DNA of 64,000 bases. It comes from Aurantimonas sp036549475. Its GTDB lineage: Bacteria > Pseudomonadota > Alphaproteobacteria > Rhizobiales > Rhizobiaceae. Of the stretch, positions 8,807-19,034 are shown one piece after another. The notes below the pieces were generated by a model, which did not search any database, was not told where the DNA came from, and was given only the letters and a program-made list of their open reading frames with translations. The position numbers and the translations under genes were made by a program. The stretch covers positions 1 to 64,000 of the forward strand of contig NZ_JAZHLI010000008.1 of NCBI RefSeq assembly GCF_036549475.1, read 5' to 3'. Position 1 is the stretch's first letter; every line of letters starts with the position of its first letter.

Positions 8807-10486
8807 TTAAAACAGCCCCTCGATCTCCCCCGCCTCGTTGAGTCGGATGGTTTCCGCCGCCGGTTTCGAGGGCAGGCCGGGCATGGTCATGATCTCCCCG
8901 CAGATGGCCACGACGAAGCCGGCACCGGCGGACAGGCGCACTTCCCGGACATGCACGGTGTGGCCATCCGGCGCACCGCGACGGGTCGGATCAGTGGAGA
9001 AGGAATACTGCGTCTTGGCCATGCAGACCGGGAGCTTGCCGTAGCCGGCCTCCTCCCAGGCGGCCAGCTGGTCGTGCACGCTCTTGTCGGCCGTCGCCTC
9101 CACGCCGCGATAGATGCGCTTGACCACGGTCTCGATCTTCTCGAACAGGCCCATCGCATCCGGGTAGAGCGGGGCAAACTGCGAGACGCCGCTGTCGGCG
9201 AGGGCCACCACCTTGTGCGCCAGTTCCTCGATGCCGGCCGAGCCATGGGCCCAATGGCGGCAGACGATCGCCTCCTCGCCCATGCCGGCGACGTATTCCT
9301 TGATCGCCGCGATCTCGGCGTCGGTGTCCGTGACGAAATGGTTGATCGCCACCGTCGCGGGCACGCCGAACTGGCGGATGTTCTCGATGTGCCGCCCCAG
9401 ATTGGCGCTGCCCGCCTTCACCGCTTCGACATTCTCGGTGCCGAGATCTTCCTTGGCGACGCCGCCATTCATCTTCAGCGCCTTGACGGTGGCGACGATG
9501 ACGGTGGCAGCCGGCTTCAGGCCGGCCTTGCGGCACTTGATGTCGAAGAACTTCTCCGCCCCGAGATCGGCGCCGAAGCCGGCCTCGGTGACGACGTAGT
9601 CGGCCAGCTTCAGCGCCGTGGTGGTGGCGACGACCGAGTTGCAGCCATGGGCGATGTTGGCGAACGGGCCGCCATGCACGAAGGCCGGGTTGTTCTCGAG
9701 GGTCTGGACAAGATTGGGCTGCATCGCTTCCTTCAGCAGCACCGCCATGGCGCCATCGGCCTTGAGGTCGCGGGCGAAGACCGGCGTCTTGTCGCGGCGA
9801 TAGGCGACGACGATGGCGCCCAGGCGCTTCTCGAGATCGGCGAGGTCGGTGGCGAGGCAGAGGATCGCCATCACCTCGGATGCGACGGTGATATCGAAGC
9901 CGCTCTCGCGCGGATAGCCATTGGCGACGCCGCCAAGCGAAGCGACGATGCCGCGCAGCGCCCGGTCGTTCATGTCCAATACCCGGCGCCAGGTGATGCG
10001 GCGCGTGTCGATATCGAGCGCATTGCCCCAGTAGACGTGGTTGTCGATCAAGGCGGCGAGGAGGTTGTGCGCCGTGGTGATGGCATGGAAATCGCCGGTG
10101 AAATGGAGGTTCATGTCCTCCATCGGCACGATCTGCGCATGGCCGCCGCCGGCCGCGCCGCCCTTCATGCCGAAATTCGGTCCGAGCGAGGCCTCGCGGA
10201 TGCAAACTGCGGCGCGCTTGCCGATGCGGTTGAGGCCGTCGCCGAGTCCGACCGTGGTGGTGGTCTTGCCCTCCCCCGCCGGGGTCGGGTTGATCGCGGT
10301 GACGAGGATGAGCTTGCCGTCCGGGCGCCCCCCCAGCGACTTGATGAAGGGTGCGGAGATCTTCGCCTTGTCGTGGCCATAAGGAACGATGTCCTCTTCC
10401 GCGATGCCGAGCGTGGCGGCGATCTCGCGGATCGGCTTCTTGTCCGCGGCGCGCGCGATGGCGATGTCGGATGTGATCTCGGCCAA
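8807..10486 (-). CDS. fhs: Formate--tetrahydrofolate ligase
   Basis: A 559-residue cytosolic enzyme that joins formate to tetrahydrofolate using ATP, giving 10-formyl-THF for the one-carbon pool. The ATP loop TPAGEGKTT is at residues 68-76, and family blocks such as SLGPNFGMKGGAAGGGHAQ, FTGDFHAITTAHNLL and GGPFANIAHGCNS are intact. The length is normal for the family (about 555-560). It has its own long leader: about 660 bases separate its ATG from the next gene, holding hairpins and a structured RNA candidate on the same strand. Confidence 0.97.
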   Translation of the reverse strand: MAEITSDIAIARAADKKPIREIAATLGIAEEDIVPYGHDKAKISAPFIKSLGGRPDGKLILVTAINPTPAGEGKTTTTVGLGDGLNRIGKRAAVCIREASLGPNFGMKGGAAGGGHAQIVPMEDMNLHFTGDFHAITTAHNLLAALIDNHVYWGNALDIDTRRITWRRVLDMNDRALRGIVASLGGVANGYPRESGFDITVASEVMAILCLATDLADLEKRLGAIVVAYRRDKTPVFARDLKADGAMAVLLKEAMQPNLVQTLENNPAFVHGGPFANIAHGCNSVVATTTALKLADYVVTEAGFGADLGAEKFFDIKCRKAGLKPAATVIVATVKALKMNGGVAKEDLGTENVEAVKAGSANLGRHIENIRQFGVPATVAINHFVTDTDAEIAAIKEYVAGMGEEAIVCRHWAHGSAGIEELAHKVVALADSGVSQFAPLYPDAMGLFEKIETVVKRIYRGVEATADKSVHDQLAAWEEAGYGKLPVCMAKTQYSFSTDPTRRGAPDGHTVHVREVRLSAGAGFVVAICGEIMTMPGLPSKPAAETIRLNEAGEIEGLF

Positions 10487-10656
10487 CCCGGCTCTCCCTG
10501 TATCGTCTGCCTAGCAGGCGACCATAGGCAGCCGGGCGCTGCAATGCCAATGCCCGGAGCGCTCAGGAATATCTATCCCACGATAAGCTGCGCTTGGCAG
10601 TCCTGCCGAGGCGGGGCGGCATCGTCGAACGCAACGTGCGCCCAAGCTGCAACGGA
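10487..10656 (-). promoter_or_regulatory. Structured leader upstream of fhs
   Basis: Between the fhs ATG and the terminator-like hairpin at 10657-10689 there are two further perfect inverted repeats: CTGCCTA...TAGGCAG (10507-10531, 7 bp) and CCGGGC...GCCCGG (10532-10557, 6 bp), placed end to end. They would form two adjacent stems just before the fhs ribosome binding region. No known riboswitch class was recognised. The function is inference; the hairpins themselves are visible in the sequence. Confidence 0.35.
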
Positions 10657-10689
10657 AAGAGCCCGGACGCAGGCGCGTACCGGGCTCTT
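10657..10689 (-). terminator. Terminator-like hairpin ending the candidate sRNA
   Basis: Perfect 10-bp stem AAGAGCCCGG / CCGGGCTCTT with a 13-base GC-rich loop. On the minus strand it is followed by TCCGTTGC, so the T-tract is poor. A third copy of GAGCCCGG (minus strand, about 10800) could compete for the same partner arm, giving two alternative folds. Confidence 0.5.
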
Positions 10690-10850
10690 CATTCCTGGAT
10701 CGCGATGCACGGCGTCGGGAGGAGAACACCGCAATCGGACCGTCAGCGCGGATATGGTGTCGAACAAGCCCGCCAACCGGGAGGAAGAAGCCGGGCTCCC
10801 CGTTCGGCCAACACCGCAGCAACCTCACTCTAGGCGATGCCGCCAAAAGA
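10657..10850 (-). ncRNA. ssrS: Structured small RNA, candidate 6S RNA
   Basis: No gene fits this part of a 660-base gap, but the minus strand shows strong nested structure. GGTGT and CGAAC near 10815-10800 pair with GTTCG and ACACC (10756-10767), enclosing AGCCCG...CGGGCT. Its apical part reads CUUCUUCCUCCCGGUUGG, which resembles the apical region of proteobacterial 6S RNA. The unit ends in the 10-bp hairpin at 10657-10689. Length (about 190 nt) and position just upstream of a folate one-carbon gene fit ssrS, which in many proteobacteria lies upstream of 5-formyl-THF cyclo-ligase. A -10-like TACAAT lies just upstream. Two CCUCCC motifs also recall anti-Shine-Dalgarno rhizobial sRNAs (alpha-r14 type), the main alternative. 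Confidence 0.5.
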
Positions 10851-11148
10851 TGCTGTCACCAGTTTGCTACAAATTGTACCAAAATCGCACAATTGATGCA
10901 GCGGGACGACATGCCCGCCATTGCAGCAGATGCCATGCCGTTAACGGGGCACGTGTCAGCACACTGAGACAGAAGGCCGGCGACGGCGGGTCTTGCAATG
11001 GCCGCGATAACGTGCCGCCTGGCGACGATAAATCTCGCGAACTGTTGCGTTCACCGGCTCCCACAGCAATAACAAGGCCATCGCCCCATTTTCATGCAGC
11101 CGCGGGACGCGCGAGCGCTCCGCCGGTCTGCCGATCAGGAGATATTCG

Positions 11149-12096
11149 ATGCAGTTTTCAAGAATGCTCGCCGGTGCCATGCTCGGAACGGCGCTGTTCG
11201 CCGTACCCGCGCTCGCCCAGGAGAACGAAGCCTGCTCCACCGTCCGCTTTTCCGACGTCGGCTGGACGGACATCACGGCGACGACCGCCGTGACGACGGA
11301 ACTCCTCAAGGGCCTTGGCTACGAGACCAACACCAAGGTCCTGTCGGTGCCGGTGACCTTCGCCTCGATGAAGAACCAGGACATCGACGTCTTCCTCGGC
11401 AACTGGATGCCCTCCATGCAGGCCGACATTGCGCCTTATCTGGAGGACGGCTCGGTCGAGGACGTCAAGACCAATCTGACCGGCGCGAAATACACGCTGG
11501 CGGTGCCCCAGTACCTGTATGACGAGGGGCTGCAGAGCTTCTCGGACATCGCCAAGTTCTCCGACCAGCTCGACAGCAAGATCTACGGCATCGAGCCCGG
11601 CAATGACGGCAACCGCCTGATCCTCGACATGATCGAGAAGGACGCCTTCGGTCTCGGCGATTTCGACATCGTGGAATCCTCCGAGCAGGGCATGCTCAGC
11701 CAGGTGGCCCGTGCGGAGCGCTCGGAAGACCCGATCGTCTTCCTCGGCTGGGCTCCGCATCCGATGAACAAGAACTTCGACCTCGAGTATCTCGCCGGCG
11801 GCGACGATTTCTTCGGTCCCGACTTCGGCGGCGCGACGGTCCACACGACGGTCCGCAAGGGCTTTCTGGAAGAGTGCCCGAATGTCGGTGCGCTGCTCTC
11901 CGACCTCACCTTCTCGCTGGAGATGGAGAACGCCGTGATGAGCGCGATCCTCGACGACGGCAAGAAGCCGGAGGTTGCGGCGCAGGAATGGCTGAAGGCC
12001 AATCCCGACCAGATCACCACATGGCTGGAGGGCGTGTCGACCAGGGACGGCGAGGCTGGCCTGCCGGCGGTCAAGACCTATCTCGGCCTGTCGTAA
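11149..12096 (+). CDS. choX: Choline ABC transporter substrate-binding protein ChoX
   Basis: A 315-residue periplasmic choline-binding protein with a signal peptide ending PALA-Q. The ligand residues described for Sinorhizobium ChoX (aromatic box Trp43, Trp90, Tyr119, Trp205, with Asp45 and Asn156) are all found four positions earlier: Trp39, Trp86, Tyr115, Trp201, Asp41 and Asn152. This makes choline the likely ligand rather than betaine or proline. AGGAGA six bases before the ATG sets the start. The permease and ATPase genes follow on the same strand after 187 bases with two hairpins, which may set a higher level for the binding protein. It delivers choline from the periplasm to ChoWV for osmoprotection or catabolism. 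Confidence 0.93.
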   Translation: MQFSRMLAGAMLGTALFAVPALAQENEACSTVRFSDVGWTDITATTAVTTELLKGLGYETNTKVLSVPVTFASMKNQDIDVFLGNWMPSMQADIAPYLEDGSVEDVKTNLTGAKYTLAVPQYLYDEGLQSFSDIAKFSDQLDSKIYGIEPGNDGNRLILDMIEKDAFGLGDFDIVESSEQGMLSQVARAERSEDPIVFLGWAPHPMNKNFDLEYLAGGDDFFGPDFGGATVHTTVRKGFLEECPNVGALLSDLTFSLEMENAVMSAILDDGKKPEVAAQEWLKANPDQITTWLEGVSTRDGEAGLPAVKTYLGLS

Positions 12097-12104
12097 GCTC
12101 TGAA

Positions 12105-12162
12105 GGGTCGGCAGCGCCGGCCCGACCCCGACATGAGGACGCCGGGTCGTTCGCGGCCCGGC
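12105..12162 (+). terminator. Two hairpins between choX and choW
   Basis: GGGTCGG (12105-12111) pairs with CCGACCC (12122-12128), and GCCGGG (12141-12146) pairs with CCCGGC (12157-12162). No T-tract follows either stem. They sit directly after the binding-protein gene, where partial terminators or RNA-stabilising hairpins are common in ABC operons. Confidence 0.4.
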
Positions 12163-12283
12163 CTGCCGTTTGATCGAATTGCCCCTGTCGGCGCAGCCTC
12201 GCCGGACGGCCAGCAGGCGCGACGACCTCCGTCGTCATGGCGTCCGCCAGCCGTGACGCGATCCTGGAAGGACCCTTTCGCCC

Positions 12284-13126
12284 GTGCAGTGGCTTGTAGA
12301 TCACCCGCTCCCGATCGGCGACTACGCCGAAGCCTTCGTCGATTGGCTGACGGCCAATTTCACCTTTCTCTTCGACGCGATCCGCGACGGGCTGGGCGCC
12401 TTCATCGACGCCATCCTCTTCATCCTGCAATGGCCGCACCCGCTGGTGGTCGTCGCGGTCTTCGCCGCCATCGCCTATGCCGCACGGCGCTCGATCCCCA
12501 TCGTCATCTTCACGGTGGCCGGCCTCCTGCTGATCATCAATCTCGGCTTCTGGGAGGACACGACGGAGACCCTGGCGCTGGTTCTCGCCTCAACCGCCGT
12601 GTGCATGATCATCGGCGTGCCGGTGGGCGTGGCCGCCGCCCGGCGCGAATGGCTCTATGCGATCCTTCGGCCGATTCTCGACCTGATGCAGACGATTCCG
12701 ACCTTCGTCTATCTGATCCCGGCGCTGATCCTGTTCGGCCTCGGGCTGGTGCCGGGCCTCGTGGCGACGGTGATCTTCGCCCTGCCCTCGCCGATCCGGC
12801 TGACGCGCCTGGGCATCGCCTCGACGCCGCGCCAGTTGCTCGAGGCCGGCGACGCCTTCGGTGCAACGCCGATGCAGCGGCTGATGACCATCGAGATCCC
12901 CTATGCCCTGCCGCAGATCATGGCCGGTCTGACCCAGACCATCATGCTGTCCCTGTCGATGGTGGTGATCGCGGCCCTCGTCGGCGCGCCGGGTCTCGGC
13001 GTCCCCGTGCTGCGCGCCCTGAACACGATCAATATCGGCCAGGGCTTCGAGGCCGGGCTGGCGATCGTGCTCCTGGCCATCATCCTCGACCGGTTCTTCC
13101 GCATCGACGAACAGGGACGTTCATGA
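12284..13126 (+). CDS. choW: Choline ABC transporter permease ChoW
   Basis: A 280-residue inner-membrane permease of the ProW/OpuAB type with about six or seven hydrophobic helices, including PTFVYLIPALILFGLGLVPG and the EAA-like loop LLEAGDAFGATPMQRLMTIEIP. The start is GTG at 12284 (MQWLVDHPLPIGDY), eleven bases after AAGGA. The stop overlaps the ATG of the ATPase (ATGA), so the two are translationally coupled. As the only permease in the cluster it probably works as a homodimer with ChoV. Confidence 0.9.
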   Translation: MQWLVDHPLPIGDYAEAFVDWLTANFTFLFDAIRDGLGAFIDAILFILQWPHPLVVVAVFAAIAYAARRSIPIVIFTVAGLLLIINLGFWEDTTETLALVLASTAVCMIIGVPVGVAAARREWLYAILRPILDLMQTIPTFVYLIPALILFGLGLVPGLVATVIFALPSPIRLTRLGIASTPRQLLEAGDAFGATPMQRLMTIEIPYALPQIMAGLTQTIMLSLSMVVIAALVGAPGLGVPVLRALNTINIGQGFEAGLAIVLLAIILDRFFRIDEQGRS

Positions 13127-14175
13127 GCCCGATCGTATCCTTCCAGAATGTCTCGATCGTCTTCGGCCGGAACCCCGAACAGGCGCTGCCACTGGCCGAC
13201 GCCGGCAAGAGCCGCGCCGAGATCCGCGACGAAACCGGCGTGACCCTGGGCGTCGCCGATGCCTCCCTCGACATCAACGAGGGCGAGATCGCCGTGCTGA
13301 TGGGCCTGTCCGGGTCCGGCAAGTCGACGCTCCTGCGCGCCGTCAACGGGCTGGCACCGATCACCCGCGGCAAGGTGCTGATCGATACCGGCAAGGGCAT
13401 CGTCGATCCGAAGGATTGCGGCGCCAAGCGGCTGCGGGACCTGCGCCGGCATGAAGTCGCGATGGTGTTCCAGCAATTCGCGCTGCTGCCCTGGCGCACC
13501 GTCGCCGACAATGTCGGCCTGGGCCTCGAGTTTTCCGGCATCCCGCGCCGTCAACGGCGCGAACGGGTCGTCGAGCAGCTCGAACTCGTCGGCCTCGGCG
13601 ACTGGGTCGACAGCCGCGTCGGCGAATTGTCGGGGGGCATGCAGCAGCGCGTCGGCCTGGCGCGGGCCTTTGCCACCAATGCGCCGATCCTTCTGATGGA
13701 CGAGCCATTCTCGGCTCTCGATCCCCTGATCCGCTCACGGCTGCAGGACGAACTCCTGGAGATCCAGCAGCGGCTCAAGAAGACCATCATCTTCGTCAGC
13801 CACGATCTCGACGAAGCCTTCAAGATCGGCAACCGCATCGCGATCATGGAGGGCGGGCGCATCGTGCAGGTCGGCACCGCCCAGGACATCGTCCTGCGTC
13901 CGGCCGACGACTATGTCGCCGACTTCGTGGCGCACATGAATCCGCTAAACGTTCTGACTGCAGCGGACGTGATGAAGCCCTATGACCGCACGGACGAGGC
14001 AAGCCCGGCCAATGTGGCGCAGATGGCCGAGCCGGAGACGCCGCTGAAGAAGGTGATGGCCGCGGTCAGCGGCGGCAAGGGTACGGTGGTGGTCGCGCGA
14101 AAGGGCGAAATCCTCGGCCAGATCAGCCCGCAGGAGATCGTCGACGCACTGGAGCGCCATCAGGTTAACCAGTAA
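13123..14175 (+). CDS. choV: Choline ABC transporter ATPase ChoV
   Basis: A 350-residue ATPase of the ProV/OpuAA type. Walker A is GLSGSGKST, the Q-loop lies in VAMVFQQFALLPWRT, the signature is LSGGMQQRVGLARAFA, Walker B is ILLMDEPFSALDPL and the H-loop is VSHDLDEAFK. The N-terminal extension with LADAGKSRAEI is typical of choline/betaine ATPases. The C-terminal part (after about residue 280) is shorter than the double CBS module of E. coli ProV. The true start is the ATG at 13123 inside the choW stop. It powers choline uptake with ChoX and ChoW. Confidence 0.92.
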   Translation: MSPIVSFQNVSIVFGRNPEQALPLADAGKSRAEIRDETGVTLGVADASLDINEGEIAVLMGLSGSGKSTLLRAVNGLAPITRGKVLIDTGKGIVDPKDCGAKRLRDLRRHEVAMVFQQFALLPWRTVADNVGLGLEFSGIPRRQRRERVVEQLELVGLGDWVDSRVGELSGGMQQRVGLARAFATNAPILLMDEPFSALDPLIRSRLQDELLEIQQRLKKTIIFVSHDLDEAFKIGNRIAIMEGGRIVQVGTAQDIVLRPADDYVADFVAHMNPLNVLTAADVMKPYDRTDEASPANVAQMAEPETPLKKVMAAVSGGKGTVVVARKGEILGQISPQEIVDALERHQVNQ

Positions 14176-14310
14176 CGCCCTCTACCCTGCATCGATCGCG
14201 CACCTTTGCCTGTTTGCCTCACCTGAACGGCTGGCAGGTTGGACGTTGGTTTCTCGTTACAATGCGGACCGATCTCCGGCCGCGAGTGCCCCTATCTGCA
14301 AGGATCCGTC

Positions 14311-14397
14311 ATGCTCAAATTCTTCGCCAGCGCCGTTGGCATCATCTTTCTCATCGGGCTTCTCGTGGTCGTCGGCCTGCTGATGCTGATCTTCTGA
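14311..14397 (+). CDS. 28-residue hydrophobic peptide
   Basis: A very short frame starting at ATG 14311 with AAGGA seven bases upstream and ending in TGA at 14395. The product begins MLKFFASAVG and is almost wholly hydrophobic, one predicted membrane helix. No family is recognised. The good ribosome binding site and the position six bases before the PgpA-like gene suggest a real small membrane protein or a leader peptide that couples translation of the next gene, which itself has only a weak TTG start. Confidence 0.45.
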   Translation: MLKFFASAVGIIFLIGLLVVVGLLMLIF

Positions 14398-14403
14398 CCG
14401 GCG

Positions 14404-14920
14404 TTGGATGAGACTCTCAGACTGCTGGAAATCCCGGACGGTCTGGCGTGGTCCAGCCCGTCACTGTGGCTGTCGACATGGTTCGGCGCCGGTCTCGTCA
14501 ATCCGCTCCGGGCAGGGCTGGCCATCGCGACGGCGGTGTTCGCAGCCTTGCTGTTGCGGCGCCGCAGATGGTTGGCCGTGGTCCTGGCGGCGGTGACCGG
14601 CGCCGGTACCATGGGCGTCATCCTGTGGGACGGCGCGACCGGTACCGGCGATGACCGACGCATCGTCGTCGACGAGGTCGCCGGCTTCCTTGTCGTAGCC
14701 TTGATACTCGGCGCCGCCCGATGGCAGCGTCTTCTGTTGGCCGCGCCGATCTATCTCGCCATCGATCGCTGGAAGATCTGGCCGCTGGACTGGCTGGAGA
14801 CGCTTCCTGGCGCCCTCGGGGATGGGCGACGATATGGGCGCCGCGCTGCTCACGATCCTGCTTTTTCTCGCTGCCGAGCTGCTCAGGCCCTCCGGCACGG
14901 CTCACCGCGCCCGGTCATAA
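14404..14920 (+). pseudogene. pgpA: Phosphatidylglycerophosphatase A-like protein, frameshifted
   Basis: Resembles PgpA, the membrane lipid phosphatase that turns phosphatidylglycerol phosphate into phosphatidylglycerol. Family blocks in order: LWLSTWFGAGLVNPL, RIVVDEVAGFLV (acidic DE pair), IDRWKIWPLDWLE, and after a frame change MGDDMGAALLTILLFLAAELL. The frame changes at GGGG (14818-14821). Removing one G gives an unbroken frame of 171 residues, the normal family size (165-170). The PG-type GT block near residue 25 is changed from the usual PGT form. The start is TTG 14404 with no clear ribosome binding site. A homopolymer sequencing error and a real lesion are both possible. Confidence 0.65.
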
Positions 14921-14947
14921 CGCCCGGGCTCGGCCGGTCCCGCTGGC

Positions 14948-16944
<1,997 letters not shown>

Positions 16945-16948
16945 GAGG

Positions 16949-17893
16949 TCAGCTTCGTTTCATCTTCGGGTCGAGCGCGTCGCGCAGCCCGTCGCCGACG
17001 AGGTTGATCGCCAGCACCGTGATCAGGATGGCCAGGCCCGGGAAGGTCACCACCCACCAGGCGCGCAGGATGAATTCGCGCGCCTCGGCCAGCATGGTGC
17101 CCCATTCCGGCGTCGGTGGCTGGGCACCCATGCCGAGGAAGCCGAGCGCGGCGGCGTCGAGGATGGCGTTGGAGAAGGACAGCGTCGCCTGGACGATCAG
17201 CGGCCCGAGACAGTTGGGCAGGATCGTCACGACCATCAGCCGCAGCGGGCCGGCCCCGACGACTCGGGCGGCCGTGACGTATTCTCGCTGCTTCTCGGCC
17301 ATCACCGAGGCGCGGGTGAGCCGGACGAAATGCGGTTGCAGCACCAGGGCGATGGCGATCATTGCGTTGAACAGGCCGGGTCCGAGCACCGCCACGAGAA
17401 CCAGCGCCAGAAGCAGCGACGGAAAGGCGAGGATGATGTCCATCACCCGCATGATCACCGTATCGACCCAGCCGCCGACATAGCCGGCAATGAGGCCGAG
17501 CGAGATGCCGGTCGAGACCGCGATGACCACCACGACGACGCCGATGAACAGCGAGTAGCGCGCCCCGTAGATCAGCCGCGAGAGGATGTCGCGGCCGACC
17601 GGGTCGGTGCCCAGCAGAAAGGTCATCTGCCCGCCATCCTGGAACGCCGGCGGCACCAGCAGCGCATTGGTGTTGGTCAGGATCGGCGAATGCGGCGCGA
17701 TCAGCGGCGCGAAGATCGCCGCGAGGACCACCAGCGTGAACACCACGAGACCGCCGACGGCGCCCTTGTTCTCGGAGAAGTAGAACCAGAATTCCTTCAG
17801 CATCTCGCGCCGCACGTTCTTCGGCGGCTCGCGGTCGGGAATGTCGGCGCCGATGCCTTCGGCAGCTTCCTGCGCTTCGATATGGCTCATCAA
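16949..17893 (-). CDS. dppC: Dipeptide ABC transporter permease (DppC)
   Basis: A 314-residue inner-membrane permease. It has the long cytoplasmic N-terminus and first helix typical of DppC (LKEFWFYFSENKGAVGGLVV), the HPF/FGTD-like element FLLGTDPVGRDILSRLIYG, and the EAA loop YVTAARVVGAGPLRLMVVTILP. Several further hydrophobic helices follow. It lies six bases after dppB and five before dppD, so the run is one operon. It pairs with DppB to form the channel. Confidence 0.93.
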   Translation of the reverse strand: MMSHIEAQEAAEGIGADIPDREPPKNVRREMLKEFWFYFSENKGAVGGLVVFTLVVLAAIFAPLIAPHSPILTNTNALLVPPAFQDGGQMTFLLGTDPVGRDILSRLIYGARYSLFIGVVVVVIAVSTGISLGLIAGYVGGWVDTVIMRVMDIILAFPSLLLALVLVAVLGPGLFNAMIAIALVLQPHFVRLTRASVMAEKQREYVTAARVVGAGPLRLMVVTILPNCLGPLIVQATLSFSNAILDAAALGFLGMGAQPPTPEWGTMLAEAREFILRAWWVVTFPGLAILITVLAINLVGDGLRDALDPKMKRS

Positions 17894-17899
17894 GGCCTC

Positions 17900-18907
17900 C
17901 TATTGCGCCCTGACGCGGGGATTGATCACGCCGTAGAGAAGATCCACGATGAGATTGACGAACATGATGATCATGGCGATCAGCAGGAGCCCGCCCTGCA
18001 CCACCGGGTAGTCGCGGCGGAAGACGCTGTCGACCATCCACTTGCCGATGCCCGGCCATGAGAAGATCGTCTCGGTCAGGATCGCGCCGGCGAGCAGGAC
18101 GCCGACCTGCAGGCCGATTGTCGTGACCACCGGGATCAGCGCGTTGCGCAGCGCATGGACGCCGACGACGCGGCGCTGCCCGAGGCCCTTGGCGCGTGCG
18201 GTCCGCACATAGTCCTCGCCCAGCACTTCCAACATGGCCGAACGGGTCTGCCGGGCGATGACGGCGAGCGGGATGGTCGCCAGCACCACCGACGGCAGGA
18301 TCAGATGCGACAGTGCCGAGGTGAAGGCACCGGCCTGGCCGGAACGCAGGGAGTCGATCAGCATGAAGCCGGTCGTGGACGGGAAATAATACAGCAGCGA
18401 AATGCGGCCCGAGACCGGGGTCCACTGCAGGACGCCGGAGAAGAAGATGATCAGCAGGAGCCCCCACCAGAAGATCGGCATCGAATAGCCGACGAGAGCC
18501 GCGCCCATGATCGACTGGTCGAACCAGGAGCCGCGCTTGACCGCTGCGAACACGCCGGCGGGAATGCCGAGCACGATCGCCAGCACCATGGCGCAGAAGG
18601 CGAGCTCGAGCGTCGCGGGGAACAGCGTCAGGAACTCGTCGAGCACCGGACGCCGCGTCGTGATCGACTGGCCGAAATCCCCCTGGAACAGTCCGGTGAG
18701 GAAATTCCAGAACTGGATCGGGAGCGGCCGATCGTAGCCGAGCATCGCCGACAGCTCGGCGTGACGTTCCGGCGAAAGACCGCGCTCGCCGGCCATCATC
18801 TGCACCGGATCGCCGGGCAGCAGGCGGATGAAGAAGAACGCCACCAGGGCGACGCCAATGAAGGTTGGCACCAGGATGGCGATACGGCCGACGAAGAAAC
18901 GTAACAT
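17900..18907 (-). CDS. dppB: Dipeptide ABC transporter permease (DppB)
   Basis: A 335-residue inner-membrane permease. The N-terminus MLRFFVGRIAILVPTFIGV is the usual DppB first helix, followed by the RLLPGDPVQMM element and the EAA loop YVRTARAKGLGQRRVVGVHALR. Six helices are visible as hydrophobic blocks. It is separated from dppA by 127 bases holding a strong hairpin, so dppBCDF may be expressed below dppA. Confidence 0.93.
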   Translation of the reverse strand: MLRFFVGRIAILVPTFIGVALVAFFFIRLLPGDPVQMMAGERGLSPERHAELSAMLGYDRPLPIQFWNFLTGLFQGDFGQSITTRRPVLDEFLTLFPATLELAFCAMVLAIVLGIPAGVFAAVKRGSWFDQSIMGAALVGYSMPIFWWGLLLIIFFSGVLQWTPVSGRISLLYYFPSTTGFMLIDSLRSGQAGAFTSALSHLILPSVVLATIPLAVIARQTRSAMLEVLGEDYVRTARAKGLGQRRVVGVHALRNALIPVVTTIGLQVGVLLAGAILTETIFSWPGIGKWMVDSVFRRDYPVVQGGLLLIAMIIMFVNLIVDLLYGVINPRVRAQ

Positions 18908-18985
18908 GGAACCGTTCTACATGTTTTTGCGGGCTGCGACATGCCGCCAGGCGCAGCCGACGCGCGGCGCAGGCCCCCCAAACGA

Positions 18986-19013
18986 AGGAGGGGCGGCTGA
19001 CGCCGCCCCTCCT
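18986..19013 (-). terminator. Strong hairpin between dppA and dppB
   Basis: Perfect 12-bp inverted repeat AGGAGGGGCGGC / GCCGCCCCTCCT with a 4-base loop. On the minus strand it is followed by TCGTTTGG, only a short T-tract. Between a binding-protein gene and its permease, such a stem usually protects the upstream message or terminates part of the transcripts. Confidence 0.7.
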
Positions 19014-19034
19014 CTGGCTAACCGTTGGAATGCG

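Noticed and set aside
10881..10965. 23-codon frame before choX
   Set aside because: No ribosome binding site and no hydrophobic or conserved pattern.
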